DNA of 7,977 nt from Nitriliruptorales bacterium (GTDB lineage Bacteria > Actinomycetota > Nitriliruptoria > Nitriliruptorales > Nitriliruptoraceae): NCBI GenBank assembly GCA_030835875.1, contig JAURQY010000141.1, positions 1 to 7,977 of the forward strand. Direction: 5' to 3'. Positions 1 to 6,346 of this stretch are shown here, piece by piece. The notes below the pieces were generated by a model. The model saw nothing but the letters and a program-made list of their open reading frames with translations, did no database searches and was not told the DNA's origin. Each line of letters opens with the position of its first letter. Within the stretch, counting starts at the first letter, position 1. The position numbers were made by a program, and so were the translations under genes.

Positions 1-254
1 CACCGGTCCTCGAGCTGCACCGCCTCTATCTCGCGCCGGAGGTCCGGGGCATCGGCCTCGCCTCGGCGCTCATCACCGCGATCGCCGAGGAGGCCAGGCT
101 CGGCGGTGCCGGTGCGCTCGAGGCCTGGTCCGACACCCGGCTCGTCGACGCCCACACCCGCTATCTGCGACTCGGCTTCGCCCTGACCGGGGCGCAGCGG
201 GACCTCCACGATCCGGCCGGCACGACCGAGCTCCACTTCTCGCTGCCGCTCTGA
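1..254 (+). CDS. GNAT family N-acetyltransferase, C-terminal part
   Basis: This is the last 83 codons of a gene whose start lies left of the window; reading is from base 3 to the TGA at 252-254. The visible protein begins PVLELHRLYLAPEVRGIGLA. It contains the GNAT acetyl-CoA pyrophosphate-binding motif A: a beta strand (LHRLYLAP) followed by the V-R-G-I-G-L-A loop (R/Q-x-x-G-x-G/A) and a helix. The later YLRLGF segment matches the usual GNAT motif B end, where a Tyr precedes (R/K)-x-G-F. The N-terminal strands, which help define the acceptor, are missing from the window, so the acetylated substrate cannot be named. The ending HDPAGTTELHFSLPL resembles small-molecule GNATs of about 150-170 residues. 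The gap to the next operon is about 190 bp, so it is probably not co-transcribed with the pot genes. The family call is firm; the substrate is unknown. Confidence 0.88.
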   Translation, partial: PVLELHRLYLAPEVRGIGLASALITAIAEEARLGGAGALEAWSDTRLVDAHTRYLRLGFALTGAQRDLHDPAGTTELHFSLPL

Positions 255-282
255 CCCCGGCGGCTCCGGCCGTGACGACGTC

Positions 283-300
283 CACCCGTCCGGACGTGTG
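283..300. promoter_or_regulatory. Imperfect 18-bp dyad, possible operator
   Basis: The core CGTCCGGACG (287-296) is a perfect 10-bp palindrome. Pairing continues outward after one mismatch (286/297) for three more pairs (285/298, 284/299, 283/300), giving 8 of 9 symmetric pairs. There is no loop, so it suits a dimeric DNA-binding protein better than an RNA hairpin. It sits just upstream of and touching the -35 zone of the -10 candidate at 322-327, where a repressor or activator could act. The binding protein is unknown. Confidence 0.25.
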
Positions 301-321
301 TGCGGATCGATGGCGAGGCGT

Positions 322-327
322 TAGGCT
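322..327 (+). promoter_or_regulatory. Candidate -10 element of the pot operon
   Basis: TAGGCT at 322-327 fits the actinobacterial TANNNT -10 pattern. It lies 115 bp upstream of the first well-formed ribosome-binding site. No good -35 hexamer is seen 16-18 bp upstream; TGTGCG at 299-304 is poor. Such hexamers are common by chance, so this is a weak call. It is listed because it is the only reasonable -10 I found in the gap before the operon. Confidence 0.22.
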
Positions 328-442
328 CCGCCCTCCGGCAGCCCGTCCGACGCTCGGTCGGCGACGGCGACCTCCACCGGCACCGTCCTCTGTCCCCGTC
401 CCTGCCCCCTCCGCCTCGTGCGGTGAGCGAGGAGGCGACGCC

Positions 443-502
443 ATGCGAACCCCCTCCCGGACCACGACCGTCGCTGCGGCGACCTCGAGGCCCCGCGGTT
501 GA
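443..502 (+). CDS. Putative 19-codon leader peptide upstream of potA
   Basis: ATG at 443-445 is preceded by AGGAGG (430-435) with 7-nt spacing, the best ribosome-binding site near the start of the operon. The ORF encodes MRTPSRTTTVAAATSRPRG and stops at TGA 500-502. That TGA overlaps the TTG start of potA (499-501) as TTGA, the arrangement used for translational coupling by ribosome termination and reinitiation. The peptide is rich in Thr (5) and Arg (4) and resembles no domain. A role as a coupling or regulatory leader for the polyamine importer is inferred. Bacterial precedents such as the speF leader peptide exist for polyamine genes, but this sequence is not similar to it. It could also be a chance ORF. 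It is too short for codon statistics to decide. Confidence 0.4.
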   Translation: MRTPSRTTTVAAATSRPRG

Positions 503-1611
503 GCGGCCCGACGGGGCCGGTCCCCGCCGTGTCACTGCGCCAGGTGACGAAGCGCTTTCCGGAGACACGCCTCGACGATGAGGTCGTGGCGGTCGACGCG
601 CTCGACCTCGACATCGAGGACGGCGAGTTCTTCGCGCTCCTCGGTCCCTCCGGCTGCGGGAAGACGACGACGCTGCGGATGGTCGCCGGCTTCGAGTTCC
701 CGACCTCGGGCAGCGTGCACATCCACGGCGAGGAGATGGGCCACCGCCCGCCGGACCGTCGCCCCGTCAACACGGTCTTCCAGTCCTACGCGCTCTTCCC
801 GCACATGACTGTCGCCCGCAACGTCGCGTTCGGGCTCGAGATGCGTGACGTCGACCGCTCCGAGGCACGCCGCCGTGTCGACGAGGCCATCGCCCTCGTC
901 CAGCTCCGGGGACGAGGGGGCGCGATGCCCGGCGATCTGTCGGGCGGACAGCAGCAGCGGGTCGCGCTCGCCCGCGCGATCGTGAACCGTCCGAAGGTGC
1001 TGCTGCTCGACGAGCCGCTCGGGGCTCTGGACCTCCGCCTGCGCGAGGCGATGCAGGTCGAGCTCAAGCAGCTGCAGTCGATGCTCGGCATCACGTTCCT
1101 CCACGTCACCCACGACCAGGAGGAGGCGCTCGCGATGGCCGACCGCATCGGCGTCATGGACGCGGGCCGGCTCGTCCAGGTGGGCACGCCGGCGGAGGTC
1201 TACGAGCGCCCGCGCACCCGCTTCGTCGCCGAGTTCCTGGGCGACGCGAACCTGCTGACCGCCGACGTGCTCGATCCCTCGCGCGTCCGCCTCCCCGACG
1301 GCACGACGGCGCGGATCGCGACCGACCGAGCCGCAGGGTCGGCCGTACACCTCTCGCTCCGCCCCGAGCAGCTTGACCTCGTCGGACCCGACGAGCCCGT
1401 CGAGCACCACCTCGACAGCCTCGAGGGGACGGTGGCCCGCATCGGCTACTTCGGATCGGCCATCGAGTACGACGTCGCGCTCGACGCCGGTGGTCCTGAG
1501 GTGCTCGTCACCGCGCGGCTCGGCAACTCGCGCGGTGTGGTCACGCGCGAGATCGGCGAACGTGTCCGGATGCGGTGGGCGCCCGAGAGCGCCACCGTGC
1601 TGGAGGACTGA
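499..1611 (+). CDS. potA: Spermidine/putrescine ABC transporter ATP-binding protein PotA
   Basis: This 370-residue cytoplasmic ATPase powers polyamine import, working as a dimer against PotB and PotC. Visible motifs in order: Walker A GPSGCGKT (49-56), Q-loop VFQSYALFPHMTV with Gln95, ABC signature LSGGQQQR (147-154), Walker B VLLLDEP (167-173), D-loop GALD (175-178) and H-loop His205 in VTHDQEEA. A TOBE-type regulatory domain follows from about 285 (LSLRPEQLDL, GTVARIGYFGSAIEYDV). All catalytic residues are present and the length is normal for PotA/PotG. The chosen start is TTG 499, the first start codon after an in-frame TGA at 424-426, with GAGG at 487-490 eight bases upstream. It also overlaps the leader ORF stop. 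GTG 529 is an alternative giving 360 residues but has no clear ribosome-binding site. The polyamine assignment rests mainly on the four-gene context, since ATPases of this class also serve other substrates. Confidence 0.93.
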   Translation: MSGPTGPVPAVSLRQVTKRFPETRLDDEVVAVDALDLDIEDGEFFALLGPSGCGKTTTLRMVAGFEFPTSGSVHIHGEEMGHRPPDRRPVNTVFQSYALFPHMTVARNVAFGLEMRDVDRSEARRRVDEAIALVQLRGRGGAMPGDLSGGQQQRVALARAIVNRPKVLLLDEPLGALDLRLREAMQVELKQLQSMLGITFLHVTHDQEEALAMADRIGVMDAGRLVQVGTPAEVYERPRTRFVAEFLGDANLLTADVLDPSRVRLPDGTTARIATDRAAGSAVHLSLRPEQLDLVGPDEPVEHHLDSLEGTVARIGYFGSAIEYDVALDAGGPEVLVTARLGNSRGVVTREIGERVRMRWAPESATVLED

Positions 1612-1613
1612 GG

Positions 1614-2534
1614 GTGCGGGCGACGGCCCCCGGAGGGGCACCGGCAGCGCTCCGCTCGGACCTCCCGCGCGACGGCGAGAGCCCGGAGCGGGCCGCGGCG
1701 CGCCTCGCCGCCCGTCGAGGTGCGCTCATCGCGCTGCCACCGATCGCGACGATGACGCTCCTCTTCGTCATCCCACTGGCCATCGTGGCCGTCTACTCCT
1801 TCGCGACACGTGGCCGCACCGGGCGCACTGTGCTCGGCGACTGGAACATCGCGGCATATGCACGGCTCGGCGAGCCGCTCGTCCTCGAGGTCGTCGGCCG
1901 GTCGCTCGGCTACGCAGTGCTGACGACCGCGATCTGCCTCGTGATCGGCTACCCGTTCGCCTACTGGCTGACGACGCGGCCGATGCGTGTCCGTGCGGTG
2001 ATGATCGTGCTCGTCATGCTGCCGTTCTGGTCGAACCTGCTCGTGCGGACCTACGCATGGCGGGTGCTGCTCGCGAGCGACGGCCCGATCCCGGCCGCGT
2101 TCGCCGCCCTCGGGCTCGGCGAGCTGCGGCTGCTGTTCACACCCTTCGCTGTCGTGCTCGGCCTCGTCTACGGCTACCTCCCGTTCATGGTCCTCCCGCT
2201 GTACGCCGCACTCGAGCGCCTCGACCTCCGGCTCGTCGAGGCGGCCCGCGACCTCGGCGCGTCCGGGTGGGAGGCGTTCCGCCATGTGACGTGGCCGCTC
2301 TCCCGCCCGGGTGTGGTCGCGGGATCCGTCCTCGTGATGGTGCCGACGTTCGGCGCGTACGTGACCCCGGAGCTGCTGGGCGGATCGCGGACGACGCTCG
2401 TCGGATCGTTCGTGGTCCGCCAGTTCCTCTCCGCACGCGACTGGCCGTTCGGCTCGGCACTGTCGATGGCGATCCTGCTCCTCATGCTCGTGGCGACCGT
2501 CGTCTACTTCCGGCTGCAGGAGGACCGCGCATGA
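1614..2534 (+). CDS. potB: Spermidine/putrescine ABC transporter permease PotB
   Basis: This 306-residue inner-membrane permease forms half of the polyamine channel. A charged cytoplasmic N-terminus (1-36) precedes about six hydrophobic segments, near 38-62, 97-118, 127-146, 173-200, 234-252 and 280-299. The cytoplasmic EAA loop, the docking site for PotA, is present as VEAARDLGASGWEAFRHVTWPL (split here as VEAARDLGAS then GWEAFRHVTWPL, 208-229). Segments typical of PotB include FWSNLLVRTYAWR (138-150) and TFGAYVTPELLGG (245-257). The start is GTG 1614, with GGAGG at 1602-1606 seven bases upstream. An earlier in-frame GTG at 1575 would overlap potA by 37 bases and add an unlikely Arg-rich stretch. 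Two bases separate it from the potA stop, so it is surely in the same operon. Confidence 0.92.
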   Translation: MRATAPGGAPAALRSDLPRDGESPERAAARLAARRGALIALPPIATMTLLFVIPLAIVAVYSFATRGRTGRTVLGDWNIAAYARLGEPLVLEVVGRSLGYAVLTTAICLVIGYPFAYWLTTRPMRVRAVMIVLVMLPFWSNLLVRTYAWRVLLASDGPIPAAFAALGLGELRLLFTPFAVVLGLVYGYLPFMVLPLYAALERLDLRLVEAARDLGASGWEAFRHVTWPLSRPGVVAGSVLVMVPTFGAYVTPELLGGSRTTLVGSFVVRQFLSARDWPFGSALSMAILLLMLVATVVYFRLQEDRA

Positions 2535-3439
2535 GCGTGCTCACGACGGTCCGCAACGCTCGGCGCACGGTGCGACGCGAGCCGGAGGGTGTCCAGCCCC
2601 GCGGACGTGTGGCGCGACTGCTGTCCCTGCACGGCGGAGCGACGTTCCTGTTCCTCTACCTCCCGATCGTCGTGCTCGTCGTCCTCTCCTTCAACGACAG
2701 CCGCATCGTCGGGGTATGGGGAGGCGCGACGCTGCGGTGGTACCGCGAGCTCGCGGGTGAGCCGGCGATCTTCACCGCGCTGCGCAACTCGATCGTCGTC
2801 GCACTGGTGTCGACGGTCGTCGCGACCGCGCTCGGCACGGCAGCGGCGCTCTCGCTCGAGCGCTTCCGCTGGCGCGGGCGCCGTGCGTTCGACGGGCTGC
2901 TGTTCCTTCCCGTCATCATCCCGGACGTGACAATGGCAGTGATGCTGCTGCTCCTGTTCGTGCAGCTGTTCGACGTCGCTGGGGCACTGTTCGGTCTGCG
3001 GGCGGGCTTCGGGCTCGGGACGATCACGCTGAGCCACATCGCGTTCAACGTCGCCTTCGTCGCGGTCGTCGTCCGCGCCCGCCTCGCCCGCCTGGACCCG
3101 CGTCTCGAGGAGGCGGCCGCAGACCTCTACGCAGGACCGTGGCGGGCGTTCCGACACGTGACGCTCCCGCTCATCGCACCCGGCGTCGCGGGCGGAGCAC
3201 TGCTCGCCCTCACGCTGTCGCTCGACGACGTCGTCATCACCAGCTTCGTATCGGGGCCCGGGTCGACGACCCTCCCCGTCTACGTCTTCGGCCTGATCCG
3301 CAGAGGCGTGACCCCGCTCATCAACGCGGTGTCCGTCCTCATGCTGGCCGGGTCGATGCTCCTCGTCGTCATCTCGCTGACCCTGCAGGGTCGGCGCGGT
3401 GGCGGCGCCCTCCGTGCGGCCGTCCCCGGCCGGACCTGA
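2531..3439 (+). CDS. potC: Spermidine/putrescine ABC transporter permease PotC
   Basis: This is the second channel subunit, 302 residues. It has a basic cytoplasmic N-terminal tail of about 33 residues, longer than in E. coli PotC. Membrane segments follow near 36-54, 86-108, 120-146, 164-182, 218-240 and 264-285. The EAA loop EEAAADLYAGPWRAFRHV (193-210) contacts PotA. A signature PotC region lies at 230-270: SLDDVVITSFVSGPGSTTLP then VYVFGLIRRGVTPLINAVS. The start ATG 2531 overlaps the potB stop as ATGA, with AGGAGG at 2518-2523 seven bases upstream. This predicts translational coupling and 1:1 synthesis of the two permeases. The frame stays open far upstream, but that extension is antisense-like shadow over potB. 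The protein ends in a Gly/Arg-rich tail with no recognised function. Confidence 0.92.
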   Translation: MSVLTTVRNARRTVRREPEGVQPRGRVARLLSLHGGATFLFLYLPIVVLVVLSFNDSRIVGVWGGATLRWYRELAGEPAIFTALRNSIVVALVSTVVATALGTAAALSLERFRWRGRRAFDGLLFLPVIIPDVTMAVMLLLLFVQLFDVAGALFGLRAGFGLGTITLSHIAFNVAFVAVVVRARLARLDPRLEEAAADLYAGPWRAFRHVTLPLIAPGVAGGALLALTLSLDDVVITSFVSGPGSTTLPVYVFGLIRRGVTPLINAVSVLMLAGSMLLVVISLTLQGRRGGGALRAAVPGRT

Positions 3440-3453
3440 CCCGAGGAACCACC

Positions 3454-4551
3454 ATGCGCACCACTCCGAAGCACCGCGGCCGCACGGTCGCCGTCCTCGC
3501 CGTCACGGCCCTGATCGCCGCCGCCTGTGCGGGCGGTGACGACGCCGGCGGCGCTGCCACCTGCGAGCCCGGCCAGGTCGACGGCGACCTGCTGCTCTAC
3601 AACTGGACCGACTACGTCGACCCCGAGCTCGTCCCCGCCTTCGAGGCCGAGTACGGCATCGAGGTCGTCGAGGACTTCTACACCTCCAACGAGGAGCTCC
3701 TCGCGCGCGTGAGCGCCGGTGGCGCGGGCTACGACGTCGTCGTGCCGTCCGACTACGCCGTCCGCATCATGGTCGAGGAGGGTTCGCTGCTCGAGCTCCA
3801 GCAGGACGCGATCCCGAACCTCGCGAACCTGCGCGACGACTTCACCGACCCTGCGTACGACCCGGGCAACGCGCACTCGGTCCCCTTCCTGTGGGGGACG
3901 ACGGGCCTCGGTGTGAACGTCGGACTGCTCGGCGACGTCGAGCCGTCGTGGGCGCTCGTGTTCGACCCGGAGGTCGCGGGCACGCTCCCCGGCCGGGTGT
4001 CGCTGCTCGACGACCCGCGCGAGGTGCTCGGAGCGGCGCTGCACTACCTCGGACTCGACCCGAACACGACGGACGAGTCGGAGCTGCAGCAGGCCGCGGA
4101 CCTCGTCGCGCAGGCGCGCGAGTGGACGGCTGCCTACGACTCCGGCACGTACCAGGACAACCTCGTCAGCGGAGAGGTCGTCGTCGCCCACGGCTACAGC
4201 GGGAACTTCCTCGAGGCGTTCGACGGCCTCGAGGGCTTCGCCTACCTCGTGCCCGAGGAGGGCGCGACGGTGTGGACCGACGCGATGGCGATCCTCGCCG
4301 ACGCGCCGCATCCGTGCACGGCGCACACCTTCATCGACTTCGTGCTGCGCGCGGAGCGTGGGGCTGCCCTGACGGAGTACATCTACTACCCGTCGCCGAA
4401 CGCTGCGGCTGAGGCGCTCATCGACACGGAGATCCTCGAGGACCCGGCGGTCTACCCGTCGGCAGCGACGCAGGCGCGCCTGCGCTTCCTCCAGGACACC
4501 GGCGACTTCGAGACGCGCTACACGGACCTGTTCCTGCAGGCGACGAGCTGA
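3454..4551 (+). CDS. potD: Spermidine/putrescine ABC transporter substrate-binding lipoprotein PotD
   Basis: This 365-residue extracytoplasmic binding protein delivers polyamine to PotBC. It has a basic n-region (RTTPKHRGR), a hydrophobic core (11-24) and a lipobox-like IAAAC with the lipidated Cys at 25. Ala at -3 is less usual than Leu. The mature fold starts LLLYNWTDYVDPELVPAFEA (47-66). By comparison with E. coli PotD from memory, likely polyamine-site residues are Trp51 and Tyr54 (NWTDY), Ser99 and Tyr101 (PSDYAV), Asp187 and Glu190 (DDPREV), Trp274 and Asp276 (VWTDAMAI) and Tyr312 (YYPSPN). E. coli Trp229 appears replaced by Tyr248. The acidic pair supports a cationic polyamine substrate; the exact one is open. 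Cys37 and Cys288 could form a disulfide. ATG 3454 has GAGGA at 3443-3447 six bases upstream and lies 14 bp after potC, so it closes the operon. Frames opening further upstream would destroy the signal peptide. Confidence 0.93.
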   Translation: MRTTPKHRGRTVAVLAVTALIAAACAGGDDAGGAATCEPGQVDGDLLLYNWTDYVDPELVPAFEAEYGIEVVEDFYTSNEELLARVSAGGAGYDVVVPSDYAVRIMVEEGSLLELQQDAIPNLANLRDDFTDPAYDPGNAHSVPFLWGTTGLGVNVGLLGDVEPSWALVFDPEVAGTLPGRVSLLDDPREVLGAALHYLGLDPNTTDESELQQAADLVAQAREWTAAYDSGTYQDNLVSGEVVVAHGYSGNFLEAFDGLEGFAYLVPEEGATVWTDAMAILADAPHPCTAHTFIDFVLRAERGAALTEYIYYPSPNAAAEALIDTEILEDPAVYPSAATQARLRFLQDTGDFETRYTDLFLQATS

Positions 4552-4557
4552 ACCGCA

Positions 4558-4605
4558 CCGTCCTCGCGGCGCGGCCTCGGACTCAGAGGCCCGCCGCGAG
4601 GACGG
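4558..4605. terminator. Long hairpin between convergent genes, likely bidirectional terminator
   Basis: The arms 4558-4571 and 4592-4605 pair perfectly over 14 bp. After a single unpaired C at 4572, a further 6 bp pair (4573-4578 with 4586-4591), closing a 7-nt loop GGACTCA. That makes 20 bp of mostly G-C stem. It begins 6 nt after the potD stop. The stop codon of the opposing mutase gene (TCA on this strand, 4583-4585) lies in the loop, so the right arm is also coding. There is no T-run on either side, so it is not a classical intrinsic terminator. Hairpins without U-tails are often proposed as terminators or mRNA 3'-end protectors in actinobacteria. Confidence 0.75.
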
Positions 4606-6346
4606 CCGCGTCCGCGAGCGCGTCGACGCGCGCGGCGAGCCTCTCCTCCAGCGCCCTGATGGCCGCCGCGTCCGCGTCGGCGCTGAGGTCCGCGCGGATG
4701 TCGACGTAGACCTTCGCCTTCGGCTCCGTGCCGGAGGGCCGCACCATGACGCGGCCCTCGTCGAGGGTGAACGCGACGAGGTCGTGGGCTCCGAGCCACG
4801 GCGGACGTGCTTCGACACCGCTGCGGTAGTCGATGACCTCCCGCACGGGCGCGCCGGCGAGCTCCGTCGGCGGTGACGCGCCGAGTCGGTCCATCGCCGC
4901 GGCGATCCGACGCTGACCCTCGAGTCCCTTGTGGACGACGGAGCGCTGCGCGCTCACCCACAGACCGTGGCGCCGGTGCAGGTCGGCGAGCAGGTCGAGG
5001 ACGCTGCGGCCCTCCGCCCTGAGTCCCCGTGCGAGGTCGGCGAACGCGACCGCGGCGGCGATCCCGTCCTTGTCGGCGACGACGTCCCCGACCGCCGATC
5101 CGAGCGCCTCCTCGAAGCCGTAGACGAGCCGGAACCCGTCCTGCTCGAGCGCTCGGGCAGCTGCGCAGATCCACTTGAACCCGGTGAGCGTGACCTCGCT
5201 CCGCGCGTCGTACGCCGCGGCCACGGCGGCGACCATCGGGGTCGACACGATGCTCGACACGATCAGCGGCCGCTCCCCCGCCGCTCGCACGTCGTCCGCG
5301 CGGCCGGCGAGGCAATGCTCGGCCAGCAGCACGCCGATGCGGTTCCCACTCAGCGGGACGAAGCCACCGTCACCGTCGGGGACGGCGACGGCGAGCCGGT
5401 CCGCGTCAGGATCGTTCGCGAGCACGAGGTCGGCGTCGACCTCACGGGCGAGCGCGAGGACCGCGTCGAGCGCGCCGGGCTCCTCAGGGTTCGGGAATGC
5501 GACGGTCGGGAACGAACCGTCGGGCTCCGCCTGGCTCGGTGCGACGTGGACGTCGTCGTGGCCGGCGTCGGCGAGCGCGCGCAGCAGCACGTCACGACCC
5601 ACGCCGTGGAGCGGCGTGTAGGCGATGCGCAGCGGCGTCGTCGCGGCGTCGCGGTGCGGCCGCGGACGGGCCGTGGGGATGGCGGCGAGGTAGCGGTCGA
5701 CCATCGCGTCGCCGAGCTCGCGCACCATCGGATGGGCCGTGAGCTCCTCGTCGACGATGCGCGGGACGTCGATCGCTGCCGCGGCCGCGTCGATCGCGGT
5801 CGCGATCGCGACGTCGGTCGGCGGGACGATCTGCGCCGCCCCCTCGACGTACACCTTGTAGCCGTTGTCCTGTGGGGGGTTGTGGCTCGCGGTCACGACG
5901 ACGCAGGCCGCCGCGTCGAGGTCCTTCTGCGCGAACGCGCCGATCGGGGTCGGCTGGTGCGTCGGGAAGCGGTGGACGACGACGCCCGCTGCGGCGACGA
6001 CGGCCGCGACGTCGCGGGCGAAGCGTTCGGAGTCGTGGCGGGCGTCGAACGCGACGACGACGCCGCGCGCCGCAGCGGTCGGATCCGTCGCGAGGAGATG
6101 GTCGACGAGCCCGCGCGTCGCGCGGATGACGACCGCTCGGTTCATCCGGTTCGGTCCCGGACCGACGCGCCCGCGCAGCCCCGCCGTCCCGAACGTGAGC
6201 CCGGTGCTCACCAGCTCCGCGAGCGTCGCGACGTCCGCGGTGTCGGCGAGCGCCTCGAGTTCGGCACGCATGGCCGGATCCGGATCACCGGCGGCCCACT
6301 CGCGAGCCCGCTGGCGCAGCGTCTCGAGGTCCACGTCGTCCTCCAT
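4583..6346 (-). other. Phosphoglucomutase/phosphomannomutase module with possible own start
   Basis: Read from the internal ATG at 6346 this is 587 residues, a full-length alpha-D-phosphohexomutase that shifts phosphate between C1 and C6 of a hexose. Numbering from that Met: FGTAGLRGRVGPGPNRMNRA (52-71) is the domain I entry. The phosphoserine loop is TASHNP (152-157) with catalytic Ser154. Mg is bound by DPDADR (312-317). The sugar-binding loop is GFEEALG (409-415 region) followed by DKDGI. The phosphate-binding loop is RPSGTEP (536-542). All are intact, so it should be active. The GFEEA form and NRMN motif place it with the PGM2/PgcA-like group that includes mycobacterial PmmB, not ManB/GlmM. 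Glucose, mannose or deoxyribose phosphate are all possible substrates. The ribosome-binding site at 6346 is weak, but a TANNNT box (TAGCGT, 6387-6382) lies upstream. Confidence 0.9.

Larger units (their letters stand above)
255..442. other. Leader/intergenic region upstream of the pot operon
   Basis: There is no convincing gene in this stretch. It contains an imperfect dyad at 283-300, a TANNNT -10 candidate at 322-327, and a C- and pyrimidine-rich run at about 381-417. A strong Shine-Dalgarno sequence (AGGAGG, 430-435) follows. The segment CGCCTC at 412-417 can pair with GAGGCG at 432-437. CCTCG at 414-418 can pair alternatively with CGAGG at 428-432. Either hairpin would hide the Shine-Dalgarno site of the small ORF that follows. 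No riboswitch class or terminator was recognised. Confidence 0.5.

Noticed and set aside
272..442. Extension of the 19-codon leader ORF upstream to a GTG at 272
   Set aside because: No ribosome-binding site at 272, and the added sequence is Arg/Pro-rich with no family resemblance. The ATG at 443 has the strong site.
529..531. GTG 529 as the potA start
   Set aside because: Possible, but it lacks a Shine-Dalgarno sequence. TTG 499 has GAGG at good spacing and the overlap with the leader stop. Kept as an alternative only.
532..1641. 369-codon minus-strand open frame opposite potA
   Set aside because: Low-complexity charged translation lying exactly opposite PotA; no ribosome-binding site or family resemblance.
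3280..4818. 512-codon minus-strand open frame opposite potD
   Set aside because: It is antisense to a clearly conserved binding protein. Its translation is Arg/Glu/Val-rich with no domain, as expected from high-GC codon bias, and it also crosses the terminator hairpin.
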